Program-made: the position numbers and the translations under genes | Assembly: GCF_000247815.1 (NCBI RefSeq) | Contig: NC_021686.1 | Location: 2,852,121-2,916,120, forward strand | Length of the DNA: 64,000 bases | Direction: 5' to 3' | Source of the DNA: Ficedula albicollis | Taxonomy: Eukaryota; Chordata; Aves; Passeriformes; Muscicapidae | Shown here: piece after piece, positions 27,101 through 45,508 of the stretch | Numbering within the stretch: the stretch's first letter is position 1 | Layout: every line of letters starts with the position of its first letter | The notes under the pieces: model-generated | What the model was told of the DNA's origin: nothing | The model's database searches: none | Seen by the model: the letters and a program-made list of their open reading frames with translations, nothing else

Positions 27101-30100
27101 GAGTCTCAAAATACCACTACAACTCCGTGATGCAAGCCCTAAAAATATAGTTGATCTGACATATCTGAAAAATCATAGAGTTCAGAGCAAGGGCAGGATA
27201 ACTTATCTCTCTCATTCTTGTTTTTTTTTTTTCTTTATTTTTGCACAGAGAACTCTCTCTATGCATATTCCCTGAGGGATCTGTGCAGTGCAGCAGTTGG
27301 GGTAGAAGTTAAGCTTTCTGACTTCCAGCTGGATTCTCACTGGGAGAAGCACATTGAGCACGCCACGCACCGCTTAGAACTTCTGTCCCTTCTCAGGTGT
27401 GGGATTATGTCTTGGAGGCTGGTGGAGTGGAGGGTGCTGGTGTTCCTGGCAGGATGATCTGGTGGGACTTTGTTCTCTCCTGGCTGTTTGACTTTTGGAC
27501 TAGGAGCACACCCAAAACTCAGGAAAAGGATTGGTGTTAATGGTTTCATCAAGGGTTCACAGGAAAACAGGGAAAGCATGTTGGGGTTTCCTATTTGGAT
27601 TTACTGTGCAGGGGAAGAACTCCAGACCTCACAGTAAAACCATTCATGGTCTAAAAAGCTTAATAATTTCGCAGGGAAAGCACGTTGGGGTTTCTTATTT
27701 GGATTTACTGTGCAGGGGAAGAACTCCAGACCTCGCAGTAAAACCATTCATGGTCTAAAAAGCTTAATAATTTCTCTGTCCTTGTTCAGGTTTGGAGACA
27801 TTCAGACCTCACAGTAAAACCATTCATGGTCTAAAAAGCTTAATAATTTCTCTGTCCTTGTTCAGGTTTGGAGACATTCACTACCTGGCAAAAGTTCCTG
27901 GGCACTCACGGGACAACATCTTGGTTGTGAACTCAGAGATGGCTACACTGATCCACACAAAAGATCTCCACATTGCTTGGACCCTCAATGTGTCACGTCT
28001 TTTGAGGTAGTGTTCTCAGTGTGGGCTAGATGTGGCAATTCCAGGTTCACAGCAACAGCAGTGTCCTGGCAGATGCAATTTTTTTTTTGTGTGTGTGGCT
28101 TGTATCTTGATCTTGCTTAGTGCAATTTTTTTTTGTGTGTGTGTGTGGCTTGTATCTTGATCTTGCTTATTTATGTTGTGTCCCCTCAAATGCTGAGAGC
28201 TGCTTCAGGATGGAGGAGCTCAGAGCTTTGATTCCTCATTCTGTGCCTGCTGTGATGTAACTGGGCTCAGAGTTGGGGTGGTACCAGGCCAACCCAATGC
28301 TGTGGCATTCAAGTCTCTTACCAGGGCAGTTGTGGGGGGTAGAGGCAAATGGGAAAGCAAAGTATGTGCAACCATCAGGGTGGGTTCAGATCTGTCCCTG
28401 CTCTTTTTCTCCCTCAGTGAGCCACTGCTTGGTTACTACAAACCTGATGACCATGGTATTGTCCTGGAGAGTGAAATTGGACCCAACAGGAAGAAGGTTT
28501 GAAATCTCTTCCTTTTAACTTCCCATTTCTCTGTATGTCACAGCTGAAGCAGGAATGAGTCAAGGACAGTTGGTGGGATGTGTTCCCTCTGGCTGATTTT
28601 AGGAAGCTTTAAACTGCAAAAGGATCTCTTTCAACAGGTTATTGAAGCCAGCTCAGGCACTTTAATTCTGTTCTCAGCAAGAGGCTTCAATGGCAGAACT
28701 TTGAATCCCTTGAAGTAGCTGCAAAACTTGTGATTTTACTCTAACGTGGCCAGCCCCAGGTCTCACAGCTCTGTGATGATCTGCTTCAAGTATTCCCTCA
28801 TCTTCCCATGTGTCACATACTCGTTCCCATAGACAGTGAGAGACAGCTGACCTTACTTCTCTCTCATAGCTTGTTAGATGCCTTTGTCATGAGTTCCTTT
28901 TCTTTCTTCCCTGCTAGATTATGATTGTTGAGAGTGAATCTGGAGCAGTCCAGTGGGAGCTGAAGCTGAACTCGAGAGCAGGGAGCCCTGGCCCAGCCAC
29001 ACTTCCGACTGCAGATCACCGCTCTGCCTTCCTCATGTGGGGAGACTACCAGGAGCCAGGCAATGAGACAGTGAGTGATGCTGCTGAGGTGCTGAGGGCT
29101 GCTCTTCTCCAGGCTTTGTGCCAGAATTGGGTGGAGCTGCCCCCTTCTCACAGTGTTGATATTCCCATCTGTCTGTGCCACTGACACTGGAGCCTCATGC
29201 ACTGGGTGTGGGGTTGGTGTCCATAGCTGTGTCACTGCAGGTGGTGGTGGCACTGCAGCTTTTGTCATCCTCAGCCTGGTTATGTGGAGAAAAGGAACTT
29301 GGTGGCTCTGTGAGCCACTGCCCTGCCTTGGTGTGGCACTGTAGGTGAGGTGGGAGGCTTCTGGCCTGGTACCTCTGGAGTTGCTGCTGTTTCCCGGGGT
29401 GCCTCCCATGGCAGCATTGCATGCAGTGATCTTTGTGGCCACATGAATATCCTCTGTGCTCCAGGCAGCCTCTGGCAGCCTCAATGCACAGCTCAGCTGC
29501 TTGCAGAGCCCTGGGGCAGTGACAGGCAGCACTGATGGTGGTTTGAGCCTCAGAAGCACCAGCTGAGCTTCCTCTGCTTTCCTTGCTCGCTCTGCCAACC
29601 CTGAGGGAAAAATCTGTCTCCTGCCTGCAGCAGACAGGTCAGCTATTTGCAGGGAACTTGGGGTGGGAGGGAAAGCAGTAAGCAAAATCCCAGCACTTGT
29701 CCAATGGCATCAGTCAGGATGAGCTGGGCTGACACAGACAAGTGTGTGGCTGGGTGTCTCCTGTCGAGTGTGAGTAATAGCTGAGCCTGTTACTGGGATA
29801 ACAAGTCTGTGTCCTGATAGTGTCCTGTTGGTTGCAGAGACACAGAGCTCCTCTCCAGAAGCTGTACCTTTTCCATCCTTCCTACACTAACGTCCTGTTG
29901 GAGCTCCGCAACAGCACAGACCAAATCTCTGCCTTCACTGGTGAGTCCTCTCCTCCCAGCCCTCCAGCAAGGAGCTGCAGGAGGGCCCTGCTCCCTGCTG
30001 GCCCCTGTGGGTGGTGGTGGTGGCTCTGGTGGGCAGCGCAGGCACGGGAGTCACGCTGGGTTTCCCTTGCTCCGTGTGCAGCGGCGCTGTTCGAGCGGAG

Positions 30101-30293
30101 CCGCCACGCCTGCTACGTGCTGCTGCGGGGCCCCCGGCCCGGCCAGGGGCCAGGGCCCGTGTCTGTGATGAAGAGGAAGCTGAAGGAGGATATCTCAGTG
30201 AGCAGGGTGATCTGGCTGCGCCACATGGCCGGGGACGACGAGCAGCACATCCGGGACCGGCTGTACAGGATGCGATTCCAGAGCCGAGACTGA
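18160..30293 (+). CDS. FAM234A: FAM234A (ITFG3), complete; type II membrane protein with FG-GAP-like repeats
   Basis: Eleven coding exons join in phase: 18160-18418, 19517-19633, 19810-19998, 23522-23652, 26663-26792, 27249-27396, 27866-28006, 28418-28496, 28918-29070, 29838-29940 and 30082-30293 (TGA). They total 1662 nt, 553 aa; human FAM234A is 552. The ATG at 18160 opens the conserved [14 protein letters not shown]; the exon itself starts at 18116, so a 5' UTR exon lies upstream. A single hydrophobic helix at about residues 46-68 follows an Arg-rich cytoplasmic segment, which fits a type II protein. Calcium-loop-like motifs of integrin FG-GAP type are seen at about 96-104 (DVNEDRVQD) and 214-222 (DIDEDGVQD). 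Several N-glycosylation sequons suggest a lumenal or extracellular beta-propeller. The function is not established. A copied acceptor just before the 27866 exon is the only oddity. Confidence 0.95.
18448..18570. repeat. 64-bp tandem duplication just after the first FAM234A coding exon
   Basis: CCAAGAATCCTTTTCCTTTC and the bases after it, through GGGCCTCTACCTAAGCACA, occur twice in tandem with one clear substitution (CCATGG/CCACGG). Confidence 0.85.
19999..23521 (+). other. FAM234A intron, no gene seen
   Basis: This 3.5-kb intron lies between the third and fourth coding exons. It contains unremarkable mixed sequence. I see no coding exon, RNA gene or repeat family I can name. Confidence 0.55.
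24377..24950 (-). mobile_element. CR1 LINE, 3' part with reverse-transcriptase C-terminal remnant
   Basis: The plus strand starts CATGGAATCATTAAGGTTGG and continues through the CR1 3' region in antisense. Read on the minus strand, 24683-24907 encodes a remnant ([19 protein letters not shown]) typical of the end of CR1 ORF2. The copy is 5'-truncated and degenerate, and sits in the FAM234A intron 23653-26662. It is the best-preserved transposon in the window. Confidence 0.9.
24885..25145. repeat. Nested tandem duplications at the edge of a CR1 copy
   Basis: The block CCCAGTACAAGAGCAGAAGC through CTGCTGGCCACCCTATG occurs twice, and the following block GGTACAAGCCAGGTGCCATC through CATAAGAAAATAGAG also occurs twice. 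The two duplications overlap, which points to stepwise copying of CR1 sequence. Confidence 0.85.
27570..27885 (+). repeat. Nested duplications that copy a FAM234A splice acceptor
   Basis: A block of about 105 bp starting GGGAAAGCATGTTGGGGTTT (27571) recurs at 27676. A shorter 76-bp repeat then copies CACAGTAAAACCATTCATGG through the acceptor and the first bases of the next exon. The decoy acceptor precedes 27790; the real exon starts at 27866. The decoy reads only GTTTGGAGACATTCA before diverging. Confidence 0.85.
28068..28170. repeat. Short tandem duplication with T and TG runs
   Basis: GCAATTTTTTTTTTGTGTGT through GGCTTGTATCTTGATCTTGC occurs twice, differing in T-run and TG-run length, in a FAM234A intron. 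Confidence 0.8.
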
Positions 30294-33200
30294 GCTTGGG
30301 CAGAGGCTGCTCTGCTCTGCGGCCCTGCTCTCAACAAGCCCAGAGCCTGGATTCCAGTGGGAAGCTGCCTTTCTTGATCTGCAAACCAAAACATGGCTGG
30401 CAGGGAAGCACCCCCAGTGTCCAGGGACACCCAGGCTGTGGGGGCAGCTGCCAGAGTGTCCGTCCTCAGAGCTGATGGGACTTCAGTGCTTGGCCACCAC
30501 TGAAGTGTCATCAGCTCAGGGAGGAGGGCTTCCCTCCATCCCTGTGTGCCTGCAGAACTGTGCTGACTCAGGAGTGTGTCTGGAGGAAAACATGTACTTG
30601 CTGAGATGCCAGAGTTGATGATTTCTGGGATGTCTGAGAAGTGGAGTTGGATGTGTGAGAAGTGGAGTTCTCTGTGTGGTATTAGATTTCCTTTCTGAGT
30701 CAGCTCTCCTGGCTGGGAAGAGGTGCTTGGCTGCAGGCTGGTTTGCAATTACCCTCTCCTGGATTTGGGCCCCGTTTCAGTAGTGGTGGGGGTGTGTGGT
30801 GACCCCAGCCATGGCTGTGCTGTGTCTGGTGTCACTTGGGCCAGCTAAGCACAGCTTAAAGTGTTGTTCTACTTAGCAAATGGCCTTTTCTCCCAAGAAC
30901 AGCCCCACATGTCCTACTCTGCAGTCACCAGCCTACCTGTGTCTGTGTCCTCTGCTGCTTCCTTCCCAGCCAGGCTGTGCAGTGTTGGTGACACCGAGAG
31001 GGAGCTGGTCTCCCACCTGATGGATGCATCAATGTTCCTCCCTTCCTCAGTCTGCTTGTAGGTGGTGAGATCCACCCTGAGCCCAGGCTGGCTGGTCTCT
31101 GCAGGTACCACCACCACCTGTCCAGGTTTAAGGAACCTGAGGATCTGGCTTGAGTAGAATTGCACTTTAACCTTTTCTGGGAGCTGGGATTGCTGCTCTG
31201 GGTAGCCCTGTACCCAGTGGCAATGCCAGCACCCTGCTGATTCAGCCTTGCAGCTGCTGAGGAGCCTTCTCCAAACACTGTCCCTGCTTCCAGGAGGTGG
31301 GCAGGAGCTCTGTGCTGCCTCCCTGCCCTTGGAATTGATGTTGGGTGAGGATCCTCGAGCACTCTTCTCTCTGCCCAGCCTGGTGTCCCCAGGGGATGGG
31401 ACAGGTTGCTGTGTGAAGATGACATGTTTCTCCTGGAGATTCATGTAGCACCATGAGGTGTTACTCTGCCCTGTCCTGATGGGTGCCAGTGCAGGCTGTA
31501 GAAACAAGGTGCAAAGCCTTGAAAACAGTTTGAACCAGCTGCTCAGTCCTGAAAATAAAAATAGGCCTAAAAATAACCTCTAAAGCTCTGCAGTGCTGGA
31601 GGGGGTTTGGCCAGTGCCTCCCTCCCTTGCTGAGTCTGACACTGGGGGATGTGTAGGAACACTGTAGGATGGGAATGTGCAGCATCAGGCATCAGCTCTT
31701 CTTCAGCCACTGCTGATCCCAAATGTGGCACTGGGCAGCTGCTGTCACCAGGTCACACCACAGCCCCAGGCTGACAGCACAAGGAGCTGGGCTGCCTGGA
31801 CACCTCCTGCTTCCAGCTGACCAGAGGCTGCCTGAAGGGTGCCCTGTGCCCCATGACCCATGTCCCATGCCCCTGGCAGTCAAGGGAGCCAGTCCTGGGG
31901 TGTCCTGGCTGGGCAGGAAGCCAGGGATGCTCTCTGCAGCAGAGTGCTCCACGACCTTCAAGGCACCCTGGGCTCAAAATGGTAAGGTTGCCTCTCTGCC
32001 TCCCTTCCCAGCTGTTTTCTGAGGGAGTCAGGGAGTGCAGGGAGGCTCCCCAGCTGTGTCCCCACCTTGGGTTTCTCTTTGTTCAGCACCTTAGGTCTGA
32101 CAGCCCCCAGGTCCCTGTGCCAGTGTTGCAGCCGTAAGAGGGCTGGATTGAGGCTGTCCTTCCACCAGCTGGGGCAGGGCACAGGGCAGGGGACCCCCAG
32201 GCTTGCACTGTAGTCCAGCCTGAGTGTTGGATGTCGATTGTTTCCTGCTGAGATTCCCCTGGCTGGGAGCAGGAGGCCTGGGCTGTATTCTTAATGCACT
32301 CTCCCTCCTCAGATCCCTTCCCAGACCTGCCCTTCCCATAGGCACACTGAATGTTCCTTGAGGAGAGCTGGATTTTCAGCTTTGGGGAGCTTTTCTGGCT
32401 TTAAGTTGTCCAGTAATGTTTTTGGACAGTTTGGAAATGCAGATTTCACCGTGGCAGCTCAGTTAAACGCATCAGTGCCAAACCAGCACCTTCTTAACAA
32501 AACCAGTCTGTTTTCCAGCTTATTTCCTGTGTAATTGGGGTTTTTTTTGGCAGTATTTAATGAATGATTTTGTGCCTTGATTCAATAACTCAGCTGGGTG
32601 GCAATGGCTATATCACTGTGTTTTGTGTTAGTGTGGTTTTTAACACTGAGACTGTTTGGTTTGGTTCTTTAACTTATTGCAAATTGTGCCGTACAGGACT
32701 TGCTCTAACCAGAATGGTTTCAATAAACCCTCTTTTGCATTGTTTGTAAATGGTGCCCTGCTTTGATGTTGGAGGTTACAGAAGACTTGGGGATTTTTTG
32801 ACAGCCCTTTGAGTGACCTCCCCAAGACAGAACCCTCCTCCTTGGAAAGGATCCATCACCCTGGTGATGCTTTGCTGGCTGAGGTGCTGCCTGCTGCCCT
32901 GTCCTGCTGTGGGCAGGTGACGGAGCAGGAAAAGGGAGAAAGGAGCGTGTGGAGCGAGGCTGGAGTTAGATAACCAGGCTGGGCCAGCCTGTCCCTGCCC
33001 CCTGCCTGGGGCTCTGTGACCTGCTTTTACACCCCAGATTCCTGCTGCAGTCCATCAGCACAAAAATCTCATGCCAGGGTTTGGATTTGGATCAAGCCGG
33101 AGGGAGCCGCGTGGCAGGCGCTGTCTGCTGGAGCGCGGGACCATCTGTCGCTGCCCGCCGGCTGCCAGCACCCAGGGCCCAGCTCCATCCTGTGACCCAG

Positions 33201-34126
33201 GCTCCAGCAGCTCCTGCCCCAGGGCCTCTGTGTGCCCGGCACAGAGCTGAGGGTGCCCCTTGCTCTGTGCCAGGCTCATCCTGGGAAGGATGCCATCCCC
33301 AGCATCCCAGCGGTGCTTGTTAGCCAGGATGGCACCTCTGTCCATTTGGGGCTGGAGCTGTCCCCAGCTCTGCTGTGTGGAGCAGGCTGGGCTCCAGGGC
33401 TGAGCACTGCTGGGCCTCATCCCCCCTCTCCTTTATGTAACCACCAGCGATAATCCTCTGCAGCTGGGGCTCTGCTCCCGGGAAAGGAATAATCCCGCCC
33501 TGCGATCCTCAGCCTCTGCTCAGATTAACAGTGGCAGAGTGGCTCAGCTGCCAGCCCTGCTCCTGTGCCCCTGCCAGCCCGCAGGGCTGTGCCACTCCCG
33601 CCCCATTCCACAGGCCTTTTCCTCCTTCCCGGGGTGTGGGTGGCACACCAGTAACCCCTGAGTGCCAGCTCAGCCATGCCAGGCTGGTGCTGCCCCTCGG
33701 AGCCAGCTGGGTGGGTGCTGGCTGTGCCATGGGCACACGTGTCGAGGGGCTGGTCCCTCCCGGGTCTGCGCCCTTGCTGGCTGCTGCAGCCATGGGAGGA
33801 CATCGCTCCCAGCCCACAGTACAGGTCACAGCCAGCCTGGAGAAGGGGGCAGCACTTCCCTCCCTGCCAGTGCCTCCCCGCTCCCCAAAAACCACGGGAG
33901 GCACAGTGTTTCCCCACGGGGGTTTTACTGTCTGGTGCCCGGGGTGCGGTAGGAGGGGGTGACCCCGCACCAGGCCGGCTGGGTGCGGCTTCCCCGAGGG
34001 AGAGGAGGGTGCGGGATGTGAGCGGGGGCTCCGGGGGGCTGGGGGGATATGGCTTCTCTCCTTCAGTGCTACTGCCGGCAGGGTCCTGCGGCGGGGCTGG
34101 GTGTGCTGGGTCAGGGGGCTGCGCTC
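30294..34126. other. FAM234A 3' UTR and tail-to-tail intergenic region
   Basis: FAM234A ends at 30293 and the RGS11 stop on the other strand is at 34127. No coding exon with conserved sequence was found between them. A strong AATAAA at 32722 probably ends FAM234A, giving a 3' UTR of about 2.4 kb. Bases 32750-34126 would then hold the intergenic spacer and the RGS11 3' UTR. Confidence 0.6.
32722..32727 (+). terminator. Probable FAM234A polyadenylation signal
   Basis: AATAAA lies in TTTCAATAAACCC and is followed about 20 bp later by T- and GT-rich sequence (TTGTTTGTAAATGGTG). This is the best signal after the FAM234A stop. An earlier AATAAA-like site near 31555 could give a shorter 3' UTR. Confidence 0.6.
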
Positions 34127-39066
<4,940 letters not shown>

Positions 39067-39081
39067 CTGGAGGCGGGGGTG

Positions 39082-39520
<439 letters not shown>

Positions 39521-39899
39521 GCCCCGCCGCCCCTCCCGCGCTGCCGCCGCCTCCACCGGGAGCCCCAAACCTCGGCCACGACCCCCGGGGTCAATCTCCC
39601 ACCCTGCCCGTGGGACCCCCGGCACCCCACGGACCCTGCGCAGCCTCCCGGGGCCGGGGGTGCCCTGGCTGACCCGGTGCGCGGGAGGGGGAAGCACAGC
39701 GCCGTGGCTGCTGGATGGCGGTGCGGACAGGGTGCGGGCGGTGCACTGAGGATACAGGAAGGATGCTCGCGGGATGCGGGCAGGGTGCACAATGTGCCGG
39801 CTGCGTGCGGGGCTGCGGGCAGCGTGGTCGTGGTGCGGGCACTGTGAACAAGGGGCTCGCCAGGATGTGGGCAGTGCGGCCATGGCGCGGGCAGTGCAC

Positions 39900-41184
39900 T
39901 GAGGGTACAGCAGGATGGCCCTGGGATACAGGCAGTGCTCTGAGGGTACAGCAGGATGGCCCTGGGATACAGGCAGTGCTCTGAGGGTACAGCAGGATGG
40001 CCCTGGGATACAGGCAGTGCTCTGAGGGTACAGCAGGATGGCCCTGGGATACAGGCAGTGCTCTGAGGGTACAGCAGGATGGCCCTGGGATACAGGCAGT
40101 GCTCTGAGGGTACAGCAGGATGGCCCTGGGATACAGGCAGTGCTCTGAGGGTACAGCAGGATGGCCCTGGGATACAGGCAGTGCTCTGAGGGTACAGCAG
40201 GATGGCCCTGGGATACAGGCAGTGCTCTGAGGGTACAGCAGGATGGCCCTGGGATACAGGCAGTGCTCTGAGGGTACAGCAGGATGGCCCTGGGATACAG
40301 GCAGTGCTCTGAGGGTACAGCAGGATGGCCCTGGGATACAGGCAGTGCTCTGAGGGTACAGCAGGATGGCCCTGGGATACAGGCAGTGCTCTGAGGGTAC
40401 AGCAGGATGGCCCTGGGATACAGGCAGTGCTCTGAGGGTACAGCAGGATGGCCCTGGGATACAGGCAGTGCTCTGAGGGTACAGCAGGATGGCCCTGGGA
40501 TACAGGCAGTGCTCTGAGGGTACAGCAGGATGGCCCTGGGATACAGGCAGTGCTCTGAGGGTACAGCAGGATGGCCCTGGGATACAGGCAGTGCTCTGAG
40601 GGTACAGCAGGATGGCCCTGGGATACAGGCAGTGCTCTGAGGGTACAGCAGGATGGCCCTGGGATACAGGCAGTGCTCTGAGGGTACAGCAGGATGGCCC
40701 TGGGATACAGGCAGTGCTCTGAGGGTACAGCAGGATGGCCCTGGGATACAGGCAGTGCTCTGAGGGTACAGCAGGATGGCCCTGGGATACAGGCAGTGCT
40801 CTGAGGGTACAGCAGGATGGCCCTGGGATACAGGCAGTGCTCTGAGGGTACAGCAGGATGGCCCTGGGATACAGGCAGTGCTCTGAGGGTACAGCAGGAT
40901 GGCCCTGGGATACAGGCAGTGCTCTGAGGGTACAGCAGGATGGCCCTGGGATACAGGCAGTGCTCTGAGGGTACAGCAGGATGGCCCTGGGATACAGGCA
41001 GTGCTCTGAGGGTACAGCAGGATGGCCCTGGGATACAGGCAGTGCTCTGAGGGTACAGCAGGATGGCCCTGGGATACAGGCAGTGCTCTGAGGGTACAGC
41101 AGGATGGCCCTGGGATACAGGCAGTGCTCTGAGGGTACAGCAGGATGGCCCTGGGATACAGGCAGTGCTCTGAGGGTACAGCAG
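39900..41184. repeat. 41-bp minisatellite, about 31 near-identical copies, ending at an N gap
   Basis: The unit begins GAGGGTACAGCAGGATGGCC and repeats every 41 bp from 39901 to the gap. Looser relatives (CACTGAGGATACAGGAAGGA) lie at 39745-39900, so the array seems to have grown from a degenerate edge and been homogenised. Because 41 is not a multiple of three and the minus strand has no stop in any frame, very long spurious reading frames cross it. It lies between the divergent RGS11 and ARHGDIG genes. Confidence 0.97.
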
Positions 41185-41226
41185 NNNNNNNNNNNNNNNN
41201 NNNNNNNNNNNNNNNNNNNNNNNNNN
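41185..41226. other. Assembly gap of 42 N
   Basis: Unknown bases directly follow the last 41-bp repeat, so the length of the array is a lower limit. Bases 41227-42221 on the far side are GC-rich and show no coding exon I can support. They probably hold the ARHGDIG promoter and a 5' exon. Confidence 0.95.
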
Positions 41227-42226
41227 CTCCGAGTCCCCAACAGGTGAGCATCCATCCCCCGGGCACCCGGTGCATCCATGAGTGAGCATCGCCCCGGGCC
41301 CGGGGGGACTGGAGCGTCCCACGGGGGCGACCCCCGCTGTCCCCCTGCCACCTCGCAGCCCGTGGCACCCGGCGCATGCCACCCTGCCCTGCCGCCCGCG
41401 GGCAGCCGGCGAGTCCCCAGGCGGGTGCATCCCTGGGCTGGGAGTGCCCCATGCTGCCGTGACAGCCGAGGGGCAAGGCCTTGGTGGGCGACACAGAGGG
41501 GCAGCAGGGCCACTGCTGTGTGCCCTCACTGCCCTGGGGACCCCCATCTTGGCCCCTGTGGCCCCGGGGCTGAGTGCAGGCAGTGTCCTCTGCCCCACGC
41601 TGTGTTCCCAGCGTGTCCCCAGGGATGGAGCTCAGGGGGCTTTGGGGAGCTCAGTGCTTGCAGTCACAAGAGTGGGAGGGTGATACAGTGGGTAGGGAGA
41701 GTCAGGGACTGTGGGGACATCACCCACCCTTGTGTCCCTCAGCAATTTGACAGCACCAGAGCCACCGGAGCCACCATCCCAGCGATGCCGTTTTGCCCTG
41801 CAGCTGCTGATGGTTTGGGTTTGGGCTGGGAGATGGGGCTGGATGTTGCCCAGTGGGGTTGGAGGGGACCTGAGGGCAGTGACAAGGACTTCTCTGGGTG
41901 ACACGAAGGGGCTCTGGGCACTGGAGGGATCTGCAAGCACCCCCCAGACCGAGCACACCGCGCAGGCACCCGCTCGCCTTGCTCCATGACCGTGCGGAAA
42001 TGCAGCCGGCGGCAGCACCTCTGGTCTCAGCTGTGCCACCAGGCCCCGGGGACACCGAGCCCGGCAGCCTCCGAGCCGCAGCTCCGAGCAGGGGAGCAGC
42101 TCGGCCTCCCCACGGGGATTTCCCGTGTCACAGCCTGGCCACCCCCTGCCCACCAGTGCCTTCGTGTCGCGGGGGTGTCCCCCGGGGTGTCCCCAGGGCT
42201 GCCACTGCCTGTCCCCCGCAGACATC

Positions 42227-44864
<2,638 letters not shown>

Positions 44865-45166
44865 CCCCACCCGCACCCCGCTCCCCCCGCCAGCCCGGGG
44901 ACGAGGTGCCGCCATCCCGGGGACCCTCGGCGGCACCGCCGCGCTTGCCCCAGTCGCGTCAAGGGTTGAGGGGGGTCCCTTAGCGAGTGAGAGCCCGTGG
45001 TCGTGGTCTTCGCAACCAAAGTTATTTTTAATTGCTCTTTTTTTTTAAATATCGACGCCCGCCTGGTCCTCACGGCGTCCCCGTCGCTGGGGCCGGGGCT
45101 GTGACCCTGCCGTGGCGGTGCCGTGCCCGGTACCCGCCCGGTCGCAGGCTGTGCTCTTCCATCGCC

Positions 45167-45172
45167 ATTAAA
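45167..45172 (+). terminator. Probable ARHGDIG polyadenylation signal (ATTAAA)
   Basis: ATTAAA lies about 300 bp after the ARHGDIG stop and is followed by GT-rich sequence (ACTGGTGTGTCTGTG). It leaves only about 340 bp to the PDIA2 start codon. Confidence 0.6.
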
Positions 45173-45355
45173 CCCTACAGACTGGTCTCTTACTGGTGTG
45201 TCTGTGCCCCCACTGGTGTGTCTGTCCCCCTATGCCTGTCCCCTTGCTCCCTGTCCCCCGCTGCGCTGTCCCCATCCCGCTGGCGGGGCCGGGTCTCCCT
45301 GCGGCGACGAGCGTCTGGAAAACAGGCACCTGGTCCCGCTGCCTTATCGGCGGGG

Positions 45356-45357
<2 letters not shown>

Positions 45358-45404
<47 letters not shown>
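45358..45404 (+). repeat. Pure poly-G run, 47 bp, in the PDIA2 promoter region
   Basis: This G run lies in the short spacer between the ARHGDIG polyadenylation signal and the PDIA2 ATG. At this length it could be a real G tract, but its company with the other runs makes an artefact likely. Confidence 0.85.
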
Positions 45405-45407
<3 letters not shown>

Positions 45408-45508
45408 CCAGTAGCGGAGGGCCACGAGCCCCAGGGCACCGGCACAACCCGCCCCCAGGTCCCTTATCTTCGTCCTCCTCCCTGGACAACATCTTCAGCG
45501 CCGGCACC

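Noticed and set aside
28864..29685. A 273-codon minus-strand frame
   Set aside because: It overlaps a proven FAM234A exon (28918-29070) on the other strand and has no family resemblance.
39900..41184. CRISPR-like direct repeat array
   Set aside because: Units are contiguous with no unique spacers, and the context is a vertebrate genome; it is a minisatellite.
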